NCBI RefSeq assembly: GCF_001183965.1
Contig: NZ_LFZV01000001.1
Coordinates: 2,462,296-2,526,295, forward strand
Origin: Bacillus sp. FJAT-27916
GTDB taxonomy: Bacteria; Bacillota; Bacilli; Bacillales; Pradoshiaceae
Length of the DNA: 64,000 nt
Direction of reading: 5' to 3'
Shown: positions 35,814 through 45,073 of the stretch, piece by piece
Position numbering within the stretch: the stretch's first letter is position 1
Layout of the letters: each line of letters begins with the position of its first letter
The notes under the pieces: model-generated
The model's input: the letters and a program-made list of their open reading frames with translations, nothing else
What the model was told of the DNA's origin: nothing
Databases searched by the model: none
Made by a program: the position numbers and the translations under genes

Positions 35814-36461
35814 ATGAATGAAACCCATGTTTATACGAAAAGTGAAGAAATCGTGAATGCTATCACTCATGGATTGGGTGCTCTGCTCAGCTTAGCTGCT
35901 CTTGTGCTCTTAATCATCTATTCTGCTCAATACGGAACTGCTTGGCATGTGGTGAGCTTTACCATTTTCGGCAGTACAATGCTGTTAATGTATCTATGTT
36001 CAACCCTTGTCCATAGCTTGCCTGAAGGAAAGCTAAAGGATCTCTTCCAAATTTTCGATCATACATCCATTTATTTCTTTATTGCGGGTACGTATACCCC
36101 CTTCTTGTTCATAGCTCTAGATGGATGGGCACGCTGGACAATCTTTGGAATCGTTTGGGGAATTGCCATTGGGGGAACCGTTTTTAAATCCTTTTTCGTG
36201 AAGAAGTACATGCTTTTTTCCACGATATTATATATTATTATGGGCTGGATGATTGTATTTGCATGGGGGCCATTATCACAGTTTCTTGCTCCTAATGGAA
36301 TTGTCCTGCTTGTAGCAGGCGGCATTCTATATACTGCAGGATCTATCTTTTATGTGTGGCGCGGTTTTAAGCACCATCATGCGATCTGGCATCTATTTGT
36401 TCTTGCAGGAAGTGCCTGTCATTTCCTTAGTATCTTTTTCTATTTATTACCTTGGTCTTAA
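35814..36461 (+). CDS. yplQ: haemolysin III family (YqfA/YplQ) membrane protein
   Basis: Protein of 215 aa with seven membrane helices, in the PAQR/haemolysin III superfamily. The conserved metal-binding pattern is visible: EIVNAITHGLGA near the front, STLVHSL and FDHTSIYFFIAGTYTPF in the middle and HHAIWHLFVLAGSACHF at the end. Likely a membrane hydrolase-type or homeostasis protein; haemolysis is only the historical name. Preceded by AAGAAGG and closed by a terminator. Confidence 0.85.
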   Translation: MNETHVYTKSEEIVNAITHGLGALLSLAALVLLIIYSAQYGTAWHVVSFTIFGSTMLLMYLCSTLVHSLPEGKLKDLFQIFDHTSIYFFIAGTYTPFLFIALDGWARWTIFGIVWGIAIGGTVFKSFFVKKYMLFSTILYIIMGWMIVFAWGPLSQFLAPNGIVLLVAGGILYTAGSIFYVWRGFKHHHAIWHLFVLAGSACHFLSIFFYLLPWS

Positions 36462-36467
36462 GAAATT

Positions 36468-36502
36468 AAAAAGGACTTCAGATCACTCTGAAGTCCTTTC
36501 TT
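36468..36502. terminator. bidirectional intrinsic terminator
   Basis: AAAGGACTTCAG pairs with CTGAAGTCCTTT, followed by CTTTA; ends yplQ. Confidence 0.82.
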
Positions 36503-36518
36503 TATGACTGCATCCGAG

Positions 36519-36650
36519 CTACCCCAGCCGGCCGCGAATGGATTTCAACCATTTAAGCGCCTCTTTGTTTTTCTTCAGCATCTTCGGATTGCGCACTAAA
36601 GTCGTATACGGCTTTTTCTTTCCTTTATCCTGTTCTCTTCTCGCTTCCAC
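36519..36650 (-). CDS. possible 43-residue basic protein
   Basis: A GTG start with AGAAGGA just upstream gives a Lys/Arg-rich 43-aa product (MEARREQDKGKKKPYTTLVR, then KMLKKNKEALKWLKSIRG). The frame stays open to 36752, and the extra part contains CRFPPTC, a string also seen in YidD proteins, but it has no ribosome site. Uncertain gene. Confidence 0.3.
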   Translation of the reverse strand: MEARREQDKGKKKPYTTLVRNPKMLKKNKEALKWLKSIRGRLG

Positions 36651-36755
36651 TATTCCTTCTGCCCCATTCTCTGCTGCTTTTCTATAGAATATGCAAGTCG
36701 GCGGGAACCTACACAAGAAAATAGCGGCGGCATATTCCATTTTTAATGGCACAAG

Positions 36756-36790
36756 AAAAGGACAGGAGATTCTCTGATTTCCCGTCCCTC
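36756..36790 (-). terminator. intrinsic terminator of the toxin-antitoxin-like unit
   Basis: On the minus strand GGACGGGA pairs with TCCTGTCC (one wobble) around an inner AT/GAGAAT loop region, followed by T4. Confidence 0.6.
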
Positions 36791-36806
36791 AGAATACGAA
36801 GTATCC

Positions 36807-36989
36807 TTATTTCACTGATTGAATATAGGCTAAGGCCTGCTTATTTAATTCCTTTAATCGTTTAGTCTGCTTGCTCATTGACTTGTTGGAGAGATGTGTT
36901 GGTTTTGCGCCAATTGAAGCTGCATTTGCGATTAAGTCCGTCTGATTCATCGCCCCTTCATTCAACCGGTCTCTTCTCCTTTGTTTCAT
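36807..36989 (-). CDS. SpoIISB-like antitoxin candidate
   Basis: Basic protein of 60 aa, starting 46 bases after the SpoIISA-like gene stop, with GAGGGGG before the ATG. The C-terminal half (THLSNKSMSKQTKRLKELNK, then QALAYIQSVK) resembles the end of SpoIISB (ASYQVSPHTARIFKENERL, then a Lys-rich tail) in length, charge and spacing of Ser, Thr, Arg and Asn. SpoIISB is a small disordered protein that binds and neutralises SpoIISA. Called mainly from position and size; sequence similarity alone is weak. Confidence 0.5.
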   Translation of the reverse strand: MKQRRRDRLNEGAMNQTDLIANAASIGAKPTHLSNKSMSKQTKRLKELNKQALAYIQSVK

Positions 36990-37035
36990 GCTAATCCCCC
37001 TCGTCAATTCTTCCTCATTATATTATACCATCATT

Positions 37036-37833
37036 TTACATAAAAGAATCATATATATGAACCAAATTTGCGGTATGAATCCCGTCAATTTCTATCGGTG
37101 TTCCCTTTCCTTTCTTGATCACGACAATAAAGTGATATTTAGGAAGCTGAACAGGGACGATAAAGGTTTCATCCTCTTCTAATGTGATAATTTCTCCATT
37201 ATAAATGGAAACAATATATTCTTCTAGTCTTGATAACTCCATCCCTATATTATGCATATCCTTCATAATTAGAAGCTCTTGCCGGATTTTCGCTTGAACA
37301 GAGACTTCAAGATCGGTATTCGGATCGATTTCGTACTGCCGTACATCGATATTCAAGCCAAAACGATCCCCATATTGCTGCAGGTATTGTTCCAGCTCTG
37401 CCAGATAATCCTCATCTGTCTCAGGGATTGGTTTCTTCTCGAAATAATAAATGGCATCTTGGATGAGAAAGGACATAAAACTAACCTTTGCCATCATATC
37501 CCGAATAAGCCGTTCGTTCTCCTTTAAGGTTTCTTCAAGAAGCTCAGAGCCATGAAGAAATTCAGCCTGCCATATTCTCAGGATGCTTGGAGTCAGCAGC
37601 ACAGCAAGATCCGTAAAGACGACAATGGAGGCGAGACTCACTACATAGGGCCAATCGTCAAGCTCAAGACCGCCCAAAACCACTCCGCTGCCTGTCGTCG
37701 CAATAAAGATGGTATATAGAACTCTCCTCTTTTTCTTTAAGTTCAAATCAAATTGGCTTGGTCGTACGATTGCCATCACACATGAATAAATGGCAAATAA
37801 GACAATGAGAGCGACACAAATTTTTCCTACCAT
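37036..37833 (-). CDS. SpoIISA-like membrane toxin
   Basis: Protein of 265 aa with three membrane helices (about 5-23, 38-56 and 62-84) and a cytosolic GAF-like domain. By eye it follows SpoIISA throughout: the third helix and SELLEETLKENERLI correspond to SELETDTREILEENNEML, LAELEQYLQQYGDRFGLNI to a KLLKTYADKMNLT-type block, and the end (FIVPVQLPKYHFIVVI, then IYDSFM) to LIPFTIETQNYVIKL and IYDLV. SpoIISA oligomers damage the cytoplasmic membrane unless bound by SpoIISB. ATG 37833 has AGGAGAG 8 bases upstream; the GTG at 37863 does not. Confidence 0.65.
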   Translation of the reverse strand: MVGKICVALIVLFAIYSCVMAIVRPSQFDLNLKKKRRVLYTIFIATTGSGVVLGGLELDDWPYVVSLASIVVFTDLAVLLTPSILRIWQAEFLHGSELLEETLKENERLIRDMMAKVSFMSFLIQDAIYYFEKKPIPETDEDYLAELEQYLQQYGDRFGLNIDVRQYEIDPNTDLEVSVQAKIRQELLIMKDMHNIGMELSRLEEYIVSIYNGEIITLEEDETFIVPVQLPKYHFIVVIKKGKGTPIEIDGIHTANLVHIYDSFM

Positions 37834-38005
37834 GAGCATCTCTCCTGAATTTGTTATCAGCACCCTTATTATACCATTTACTTCCAGTCAATGGACTGTT
37901 CTATCGATAGGCCATTCGATAGATTTTTATATGACAGATGAGTGATAGATTGTTTTAGAAAATCATGGGTATGTATAAACTATATTGGAAAACTGGAGGT
38001 GCATT

Positions 38006-39538
38006 ATGACAAAAATCCCAACAGAGTCAAAATCTTATTGGACGGATTATATTGATCGCAAGGAATCCCCTGTCTATCAGCAGGCGGTTAAGGATGAGGA
38101 AACAGAGATTGTCATTATTGGAGCCGGAATCGTCGGTGTTCTGTCAGCTTATGAGCTGGCAAAAAGGGGCAGAAAGGTCATTCTGCTTGAAGCCGATCGT
38201 ATTCTTTATGGAACGACAGGTCACACAACAGCAAAAATCTCAGCTCAGCATGGTCTCTTCTATGATGAACTCATCAAAAAGCATGGTGAAGAAACGGCAA
38301 GGCTATACTATCAAGCTAATATGGATGGTGTAAACTACCTCAAAAATATTGTGCATACAGAAGACATCGCTTGTGATTTCTCCGAACAAACCGCTTATAC
38401 GTATGCAACGACAGATGAATATGCTGACAAAATCAAAGCTGAATTCAAGGCATATGAAAAGCTTGGCATAGATGGAGCCTTTCATACTGAATTGCCCTTA
38501 CCCTTCCCAATCAAATCAGCGGTCTCTATGAATGGTCAAGCTCAATTTCACCCGCTCAAGCTATTGAGCAATCTTTTCGTTTCATTTGAGCAAATGGGCG
38601 GGATCATTTATGAGCGTTCACCTGTTAAAGACATAAAAGAGGATGATTCAGGTCATCATGCCGTGCTCGAAAATGGACATCAAATCAGCGGGAAGGCCAT
38701 CATTATCGCCACCCATTATCCTTTCTATGATATGAAGGGACTTTACTTTTCAAGGCTGCATCCGCTTCGCTCCTATATCATCGCAGCTGCCACCGAGGAG
38801 AATATTCCCGATGGTATGTATATCAGTGCAGATAAACCGACTCGTTCCCTCCGTTACACAGACTATAATGGGCAAAAGCTGCTTCTAATCGGTGGAGAAA
38901 GCCATAAAACAGGTCAGTCTGAGGACGAACAAGCTTATTTCACCGCACTGCAAGACTTTACGGATAACTATTACACGGTCAAGGAGTACCCATACAGATG
39001 GTCAGCACAGGACCTAGTCACGTTAGACAAAATCCCGTATATTGGCGCCTACTCTGACTCAAAGAATCATCTATATGTTGCGACAGGTTTTGCCAAATGG
39101 GGCATGTCTAACGGAGCGGCCGCAGCTTTAATTCTTAGTGATTTAATTACCGGTAAGGAGAATCCATATGCCGACCTCTTCTCACCTAGCCGTTCCGAGA
39201 CGAATCTAGCAAGCGTATCTACCTTCATAAAAGAAAATTCAAATGTTGCCAAGGAATTAATCAAAGGGAAAATCAATCCTAATGAAGTAGATCTCGATGA
39301 ATTGAAGCCTGAGGAAGGCGGCCATGTTAAGTTTAAAGGCAAGAAAGCAGGTGCCTACAGGGATAAAGATGGGAATCTCTGTATACTAGATACAACCTGT
39401 ACCCATTTGGGCTGCGAGGTAAGATGGAACAGTGGCGAACGTTCATGGGATTGCCCATGCCACGGCTCACGTTTTGATACAAATGGTGAAGTCATTGAAG
39501 GACCAGCTGTCAGCCCGTTAAAGAAGCTGAATGAATAA
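38006..39538 (+). CDS. yhfW: FAD-dependent oxidoreductase with C-terminal Rieske domain, YhfW-like
   Basis: Protein of 510 aa joining a DAO-type FAD domain and a Rieske [2Fe-2S] domain. The dinucleotide-binding motif IGAGIVGVLSAYELAKRG follows residue 36 and the acidic end of the strand is LLEAD. The Rieske ligands are in CTHLGCEV (about 466) and CPCHGSRF (about 484). This matches B. subtilis YhfW in layout. It probably passes electrons from an amine or amino acid substrate; substrate unknown. GGAGGT lies 5 bases before ATG 38006. Confidence 0.88.
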   Translation: MTKIPTESKSYWTDYIDRKESPVYQQAVKDEETEIVIIGAGIVGVLSAYELAKRGRKVILLEADRILYGTTGHTTAKISAQHGLFYDELIKKHGEETARLYYQANMDGVNYLKNIVHTEDIACDFSEQTAYTYATTDEYADKIKAEFKAYEKLGIDGAFHTELPLPFPIKSAVSMNGQAQFHPLKLLSNLFVSFEQMGGIIYERSPVKDIKEDDSGHHAVLENGHQISGKAIIIATHYPFYDMKGLYFSRLHPLRSYIIAAATEENIPDGMYISADKPTRSLRYTDYNGQKLLLIGGESHKTGQSEDEQAYFTALQDFTDNYYTVKEYPYRWSAQDLVTLDKIPYIGAYSDSKNHLYVATGFAKWGMSNGAAAALILSDLITGKENPYADLFSPSRSETNLASVSTFIKENSNVAKELIKGKINPNEVDLDELKPEEGGHVKFKGKKAGAYRDKDGNLCILDTTCTHLGCEVRWNSGERSWDCPCHGSRFDTNGEVIEGPAVSPLKKLNE

Positions 39539-39540
39539 GA

Positions 39541-39575
39541 AAAGACTCTGCGAACTCGCAGAGTCTTTCTTTTGT
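39541..39575. terminator. bidirectional intrinsic terminator
   Basis: AAAGACTCTGCGA pairs with CGCAGAGTCTTT, followed by CTTTTG; separates yhfW from convergent katX. Confidence 0.88.
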
Positions 39576-41192
39576 TTAATAAGGTTCAGCATCATGACCC
39601 ATGTCTTCAGCTTTTTTGACCGCTTCATCAGCTCGTGGGGAGCTCGTAACATTCTCCTGTTCCATTTCCTTTAAGGCATTTGCAAGCCCTTCCTTTACTC
39701 GGCGTCCATATTCTTCATCTGCCTTCGTAAAGTGTTCAATCATTTTTTCTTGAATGATTGGGGCACATACCTTAAGGGCATTGACCAAGTTATTGATGAG
39801 GTCATCCTTTTCCCAATCTTCAAAGTTTCGGTATGTTTCTCCCGCCTGCTTATAATCATTGGCACGCTCAATTTTCTGTCTGACTAGACGATCATTATAA
39901 TGCGGTTCATGGTCTTTTCCTTCTTTCTCCGCTTCAGCGAAACCGCCAAGATTGGTCGGCTCATAATTGACATGCGGGTTGGATTCACTCGCAAAATCAA
40001 CTGAGTAGGCCATCTGACCATCTGATTGATTCGTCCTTACCTTTGTTTTCGGAGCATTCACCGGCAATTGAAGATAATTAGATCCTACACGGTAACGCTG
40101 GGTATCAGAGTACGAGAAGGTCCGGCCTTGCAGGAGTTTATCGTCTGAGAAGTCGAGTCCATCAACAAGCACCCCTGTACCAAATGCAGCCTGCTCTACC
40201 TCAGCAAAATAGTTAACTGGGTTGCGGTCCAAGACCATTCTTCCAACCGGGAGGAATGGGAATTGATCCTGCGGCCATAATTTTGTCGGGTCAAGCGGAT
40301 CGAAATCCAGTTCTGGATGCTCATCATCACTCATGATTTGCATGCAAAGTTCCCATTCCGGGTAATCTCCTCGCTCAATAGCCTCATACAAATCCTGTGT
40401 CGCATGAGCAACATTCGTGGCTTGGATTTTCTCTGCCTCTGCCTGTGTAAGGTTTTTAATCCCTTGCTTTGGCTCCCAGTGATATTTAACAAGAACGGCT
40501 TCCCCTTCTTTGTTTACCCATTTGTACGTATTAACACCTGAACCCTGCATCTGTCTGTAATTCGCGGGTATTCCCCAAGGAGAGTGCAGGAATGTAGCCA
40601 TATGGATGCTTTCTGGTGATTTCGAGAAGAAGTCAAACATGCCCTCTGGATGCATGAGGTTATTGACTGGATCTGGCTTAAAGGCATGGACCATATCAGG
40701 GAATTTGAGCGGATCACGGATAAAGAATATTTTCAGGTTATTCCCAACCAGATCCCAGTTTCCATCCTCTGTATAGAATTTAACCGCAAATCCGCGCGGA
40801 TCACGGGCTGTTTCGCTCGATTCACGTGCACCAGTTACTGTGGAGAAACGGACAAAGACAGGTGTTTTCTTCCCAGCCTCCTGGAACAGCTTGGCCCGAG
40901 TATATTTTGAGACAGGCTCATCCCCCACTTTTCCATAAGCCTCAAAATATCCATAAGCTCCAGCTCCTCTTGCATGAACGACGCGCTCGGGAATCCGTTC
41001 TCTATCAAAGTGAGAGATTTTCTCCAGGAAATGATAGTTCTCCAACGTCATCGGTCCGCGGTTTCCAACAGTCCGGACATTTTGATTATCGGTAATCTTA
41101 TGACCCTGACGATTAGTCAGCACATCTTCTTCGCGGTTTTCTGGCGCATCTGAATGTTGTTTCTGATTCATTTCATCTTTTGATCGATCCAC
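39576..41192 (-). CDS. katX: catalase, KatX type
   Basis: Haem catalase of 538 aa breaking down hydrogen peroxide. The catalytic His is in [12 protein letters not shown], the distal Asn in [17 protein letters not shown], and the haem-ligating Tyr in [15 protein letters not shown]. The N-terminus ([20 protein letters not shown]) and the C-terminal extension ending [15 protein letters not shown] are the specific features of B. subtilis KatX, the spore catalase made in the forespore. SigF control is expected from that relative, but I could not see a strong SigF promoter here. Confidence 0.93.
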   Translation of the reverse strand: MDRSKDEMNQKQHSDAPENREEDVLTNRQGHKITDNQNVRTVGNRGPMTLENYHFLEKISHFDRERIPERVVHARGAGAYGYFEAYGKVGDEPVSKYTRAKLFQEAGKKTPVFVRFSTVTGARESSETARDPRGFAVKFYTEDGNWDLVGNNLKIFFIRDPLKFPDMVHAFKPDPVNNLMHPEGMFDFFSKSPESIHMATFLHSPWGIPANYRQMQGSGVNTYKWVNKEGEAVLVKYHWEPKQGIKNLTQAEAEKIQATNVAHATQDLYEAIERGDYPEWELCMQIMSDDEHPELDFDPLDPTKLWPQDQFPFLPVGRMVLDRNPVNYFAEVEQAAFGTGVLVDGLDFSDDKLLQGRTFSYSDTQRYRVGSNYLQLPVNAPKTKVRTNQSDGQMAYSVDFASESNPHVNYEPTNLGGFAEAEKEGKDHEPHYNDRLVRQKIERANDYKQAGETYRNFEDWEKDDLINNLVNALKVCAPIIQEKMIEHFTKADEEYGRRVKEGLANALKEMEQENVTSSPRADEAVKKAEDMGHDAEPY

Positions 41193-41441
41193 TAATATTC
41201 CCCCTTTGAAAAGTAAACATCAGTTTTCAGTTCCCCTCACAGAAATTGGATAAACATGATTCGTGCTTTTTTTTACATATTAAGAAAGTTTTCACAAAAG
41301 GGGTGGATTATTCTGGATGTCCCCCGTGTATTTTGACCCTTTGTAACTGCCATTGGACCCCTTTGCACTTCTTGGATTGTATCCTGTATAGTATTCAGTA
41401 GAACATATGGGCAAATCAAAAGAAAAAGAGATGATTCAAAG

Positions 41442-42305
41442 ATGACTATTATACTCGCCCTCCTGGCAGCAATCTTTGCCGCATTAACCTCCATTCTCGC
41501 CAAAATCGGGATAACAAATGTGGATTCCAATTTAGGGACAGCCATCCGGACAATCGTTGTCCTCATCATGGCTGCGATTGTGGTTCTCATTACGGACACT
41601 TGGCATACAATAGGTTCCATATCAATCAAGTCATGGATTTTCATTGTTCTCTCAGGCTTGACAACAGGCTTATCATGGCTATGCTTCTTTAAGGCTATCC
41701 AGCTAGGGGATGTCTCCAAGGTGGTGCCAATCGACAAATCAAGTATCGTCTTAACGATTATCCTTTCCTTTATCATTCTTAGAGAGCCGCTGACTCCGAT
41801 GGTCGTCATAGGAGGCTTGCTGATTAGTGCAGGAACCTTCATCTTAATTGGAAAAACAAAAACGGCCAAAAAGAAAGGGCATTTGAAGCAGTCATACATA
41901 TTTCTTGCGTTGTTGTCTGCGGTTTTTGCTGCCTTGACAAGTATACTGGCCAAGATTGGGATTGAGAATGTCGATTCAAATCTAGCGACATTTATTCGGA
42001 CGATTGTCATTCTGTTCTTTGCATGGGGCATTGTCTTCTGGCAGGGGACTTACCGAGAGCTGAAGACTGTCTCTAAGAAGTCTTTCCTTTTTCTCATCCT
42101 GTCAGGTGCTGCAACGGGATTATCATGGTTATGCTATTTCGGGGCTATTTCGATTGGTAAAGTATCCATCGTTGCACCTATTGATAAATTCAGTACAGTA
42201 TTAACAATCATTCTTGGCGTCCTTCTATTAAAGGAAAAGCTTTCAAGGAATACAATAATTGGCGGTCTAGTTATTACGGCAGGCACCCTCTGTCTCATTG
42301 TATAA
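41442..42305 (+). CDS. EamA/DMT family transporter
   Basis: Protein of 287 aa with ten membrane helices built as two EamA repeats. The duplication is obvious: ALLAAIFAALTSILAKIGI at the front recurs as ALLSAVFAALTSILAKIGI near residue 150, and GLSWLCFFKAIQLGDVSKVV recurs as GLSWLCYFGAISIGKVSIV. Drug/metabolite transporters of this kind export amino acids or small metabolites; substrate unknown. The ribosome site is weak (AAAGAGATG). Monocistronic with its own terminator. Confidence 0.85.
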   Translation: MTIILALLAAIFAALTSILAKIGITNVDSNLGTAIRTIVVLIMAAIVVLITDTWHTIGSISIKSWIFIVLSGLTTGLSWLCFFKAIQLGDVSKVVPIDKSSIVLTIILSFIILREPLTPMVVIGGLLISAGTFILIGKTKTAKKKGHLKQSYIFLALLSAVFAALTSILAKIGIENVDSNLATFIRTIVILFFAWGIVFWQGTYRELKTVSKKSFLFLILSGAATGLSWLCYFGAISIGKVSIVAPIDKFSTVLTIILGVLLLKEKLSRNTIIGGLVITAGTLCLIV

Positions 42306-42316
42306 ATCACACACAA

Positions 42317-42363
42317 AAACCCCCTTGGTTAAAGAATAGATTCCTTATTCCCAAGGGGGGTTG
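42317..42363 (+). terminator. intrinsic terminator
   Basis: AACCCCCTTGG pairs with CCAAGGGGGGTT around an inner GAATA/TTATTC stem; T-tract is short. Confidence 0.65.
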
Positions 42364-42392
42364 CTAAAATATATAGAAAGATTATTATTCAT

Positions 42393-42620
42393 TTACAGCA
42401 TTACTTCTCTTCCTGAAAGCTGTTCATATTCTCTAGCTACATACTCTTGTCCTTTGTCAAATTCCTGCAGCAGCCTCTTCAATTGCTTGGCTCTTTTGTA
42501 TTCTTTAATTTTCCGTTGATAGACATCCGTTGTAATGGAGTGGTCAACCATTCGTTCAGCTTTTAAAATTTCAATGCCAATCATACTTTTCAAACCTGTG
42601 CTGGTTATGTGTTTTTCCAT
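42393..42620 (-). CDS. uncharacterised helical small protein
   Basis: Protein of 75 aa starting at ATG 42620, 7 bases after AGAGGTG. The sequence is charged and helical (STGLKSMIGIEILKAERMV, YQRKIKEYKRAKQLKRLLQE). No domain recognised; size and composition resemble small Bacillus regulatory partners. It lies 170 bases downstream of an orphan response regulator on the same strand, but with no overlap. Confidence 0.55.
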   Translation of the reverse strand: MEKHITSTGLKSMIGIEILKAERMVDHSITTDVYQRKIKEYKRAKQLKRLLQEFDKGQEYVAREYEQLSGREVML

Positions 42621-42799
42621 CAAAATCACCTCTAAAACATTACTTCATAAATTTCACTTCTCTATATTAGCATAATGTTTTTGTGATTTTGGGATACTAA
42701 CAAAATTGTTAGAACAAGCCGTTTGATTGTTATATAAGCACTTGAAAGCAATCTATACTGCTCATGTATGCTTATCCATCTTAAAAGGCATAAACCACC

Positions 42800-43456
42800 T
42801 TAATATTCCCGAATCTCATAGCCGACATTTTTGATAGTGCTGATGAATTCCCTGCCAAGCTTTCGTCTAATTCGATTGATAGTTGTATTAATAATATCCT
42901 CACTCATTTCACCATGTTCGGACCAAATGGCTTCCCATAATTCTTTCTTCGTGACAATTTGATGCTTATGGTCAAGGAGATACGTTAATACTTGCATTGG
43001 AATCTTGGATAGTGACTCAATTGAACCATCCTTCAAGGTGATAGTCCCCTTTAACGGTTCAATTTTATGACCAGCATGTATGTATTCGTGGCTCTTTCTC
43101 ACTGTATTATCCATCAAATTCTTAATATTTAAGACTAGTTCTTTATAACTGAATGGTTTCGTGAAATAAAGGAGAGCCCCCTCTTGTAGACCTCTTAACC
43201 TAGCATCCGATGAATCTGCGCCCGTCACAAGAATAAATGGGATATTTTTCTTGCTTCTAATAATGGAGGCTGCTTCGAGTCCATCTATGATAGCCCCGTG
43301 AATAGTGATGTCAAATATTAAAAGGTCATAGTCATGTTCCTCACAAGCCTTGATTGCTTCTTCAGGATCATCAAAATCATCCACCTTGTATCCTTGAAGT
43401 TCGAGTCTTTTTTTCAGAACCGTTCGTGCTACTGGCTCATCCTCCAATATTAACAT
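42800..43456 (-). CDS. OmpR/PhoB-family response regulator, orphan
   Basis: Protein of 218 aa: receiver domain (about 1-118) with the acidic pocket E5-D6, phospho-acceptor D49 (LLIFDITIHG), the switch Thr in LVTGAD and K100 (FTKPFSY), then a winged-helix DNA-binding domain (about 128-218) with LTYLLDHKHQIVTKKELWE and INRIRRKLG. All phosphorylation residues are present. No histidine kinase gene is adjacent, so its partner must be elsewhere. The AGAGGTGA site is unusually far (15 bases) from the only usable ATG. Confidence 0.87.
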   Translation of the reverse strand: MLILEDEPVARTVLKKRLELQGYKVDDFDDPEEAIKACEEHDYDLLIFDITIHGAIIDGLEAASIIRSKKNIPFILVTGADSSDARLRGLQEGALLYFTKPFSYKELVLNIKNLMDNTVRKSHEYIHAGHKIEPLKGTITLKDGSIESLSKIPMQVLTYLLDHKHQIVTKKELWEAIWSEHGEMSEDIINTTINRIRRKLGREFISTIKNVGYEIREY

Positions 43457-43678
43457 TCTTATGGCAAATCACCTCTAACTTATTCCCTTTATACTTTCTT
43501 ACTATAATATATATCGTCTGTTTTTAAAAGTAGTACTGAATGAATCCATTAACCATAATTGGAAAAAAATAAAAACCTGTATATATCTACGTTGCTACTG
43601 GAAATATATTCTCAAGGTGTTTTTCTTCTATTCTGGGTTGAAATTTCCCCCAATAGCGAATAATATATTAAGGGTCGT

Positions 43679-43692
43679 CACAAACGTTCGTG
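43679..43692 (+). promoter_or_regulatory. dyad upstream of the purine permease, possible PurR-type site
   Basis: CACAAACGTTCGTG is a palindrome apart from one base pair. Its complement CACGAACGTTTG partly resembles the PurBox core CCGAAC. It lies 32 bases before the start codon. Weak evidence. Confidence 0.3.
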
Positions 43693-43723
43693 TTTGACGA
43701 AATTATATTTGGAGGTTTCCATT

Positions 43724-45025
43724 TTGCTTGAACAATTCTTTTCACTTTCAAAACATCAAACATCTGTGAAAACGGAAATTTTGGCAGGAATTACCACGTT
43801 CTTCACGATGGTCTATATTATCATTGTTAACCCGGCGATTTTATCCGCTTCCGGGATTCCGTTTGAGCAAGTATTTATGGCAACGATCATTTCAGCTGTT
43901 GCCGGTACGCTCATTATGGGTTTATTTGCCAAATATCCAATTGCTATTGCACCAGGCATGGGGTTGAACGCCTACTTTGCCACAGTAGCTGGAACAAACG
44001 GATTAAGCTATCAAATCATCCTTGGAACAGTATTTATTGCTGGTATCCTCTTTTTACTGCTGAGCTTCAGCAGACTGCGTGAACTGATTATTCTTTCTAT
44101 TCCCCCATCCATTAAATATGGCATTTCTGCGGGAATTGGATTGTTCATTGCTTTCTTAGGACTGCGACAAGCACAGATTTTTGTCGCTAACGAAAGCAAT
44201 TTAGTCGGCCTTGGCGATTTAACAGCACCTATGCCGCTCTTAACCATCGCTGGATTGTTGATTACGTTGCTTCTTATGGTCCGAAAAGTCCCAGGAGCTC
44301 TCTTTATCGGAATGATCATCACAGCTGTAATTGGTTATTTTACTGGTATGCTGAACCTGACTGGATCAGAATTGATTCCTTCCCTGCCTCCTATGCCCGT
44401 ATTCTTTGATATGGATTTGGCTGGGGTATTCTCAAATGGTTTGTATTCTGTCGTCTTCTCCTTCTTGCTTGTTACCATCTTTGATACGACAGGAACAATG
44501 GTAGCCGTATCTGAACAAGCGGGACTCATGAAGGACGGAAATCTGCCGCGAGCAAAGCAGGCCTTCCTTGGCGATTCCATTGCCACTACGCTTGGAGCAG
44601 CATTTGGTACGAGTCCTTCAACAGCCTATGTTGAATCCTCTGCGGGTGTTGCTGCAGGTGGACGAACTGGATTAACAGCTGTTACAGTTGCTTGCCTGTT
44701 TGTTGTGGCTATGTTCTTCTCGCCATTTATTTCAGCTATTTCTAGCTTAGCTGCCATCACGTCACCCGTCTTAATTATTGTCGGCTGCTTCATGATGGGT
44801 AGCCTGTCGAAGATTAACTGGGCTGAATTTGACGAAGCCTTCACCGCTTTTCTCATTATCTTAGCTATGCCTTTAACCTCAAGCATTTCAACTGGAATCG
44901 CCTTTGGGTTTATCCTTTATCCATTACTTAAATTGTTCGGTGGAAAAGGAAGAGAAGTACCACCGCTCATCTATGTGTTTGGTATTTTATTCATCATCCA
45001 ATTAATTTGGTTCCCTGCCCATTAA
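43724..45025 (+). CDS. NCS2-family purine (guanine/hypoxanthine) permease
   Basis: Protein of 433 aa with about 12-14 membrane helices, AzgA/PbuG-PbuO branch of NCS2. Blocks: EILAGITTFFTMVYIIIVNP, APGMGLNAYFA, IFDTTGTMVAVSEQAGLM and GTSPSTAYVESSAGVAAGGRTGL. It imports purine bases with protons. The start is TTG 43724 with GGAGG 8 bases upstream; the open frame further upstream includes the ribosome site. No purine riboswitch was seen in the leader. Confidence 0.9.
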   Translation: MLEQFFSLSKHQTSVKTEILAGITTFFTMVYIIIVNPAILSASGIPFEQVFMATIISAVAGTLIMGLFAKYPIAIAPGMGLNAYFATVAGTNGLSYQIILGTVFIAGILFLLLSFSRLRELIILSIPPSIKYGISAGIGLFIAFLGLRQAQIFVANESNLVGLGDLTAPMPLLTIAGLLITLLLMVRKVPGALFIGMIITAVIGYFTGMLNLTGSELIPSLPPMPVFFDMDLAGVFSNGLYSVVFSFLLVTIFDTTGTMVAVSEQAGLMKDGNLPRAKQAFLGDSIATTLGAAFGTSPSTAYVESSAGVAAGGRTGLTAVTVACLFVVAMFFSPFISAISSLAAITSPVLIIVGCFMMGSLSKINWAEFDEAFTAFLIILAMPLTSSISTGIAFGFILYPLLKLFGGKGREVPPLIYVFGILFIIQLIWFPAH

Positions 45026-45030
45026 GAAAT

Positions 45031-45073
45031 GAAAAAAGCTCTAATCCGCCACTAGGTAGATTAGAGCTTTTTT
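45031..45073. terminator. bidirectional intrinsic terminator
   Basis: AAAAGCTCTAATC pairs with GATTAGAGCTTTT with T-runs at both ends; separates the permease from convergent bmrA. Confidence 0.9.

Noticed and set aside
36519-36752. YidD-like protein from the CRFPPTC string
   Set aside because: The spacing to the following conserved residues is wrong, the frame is too short and no start site exists.
41273-42031. 252-codon minus-strand frame
   Set aside because: Antisense to the EamA transporter, which has clear duplicated family motifs; the antisense product has no coherent features.
43500-43720. Purine riboswitch before the NCS2 permease
   Set aside because: The conserved junction and loop sequences of the purine aptamer are absent.
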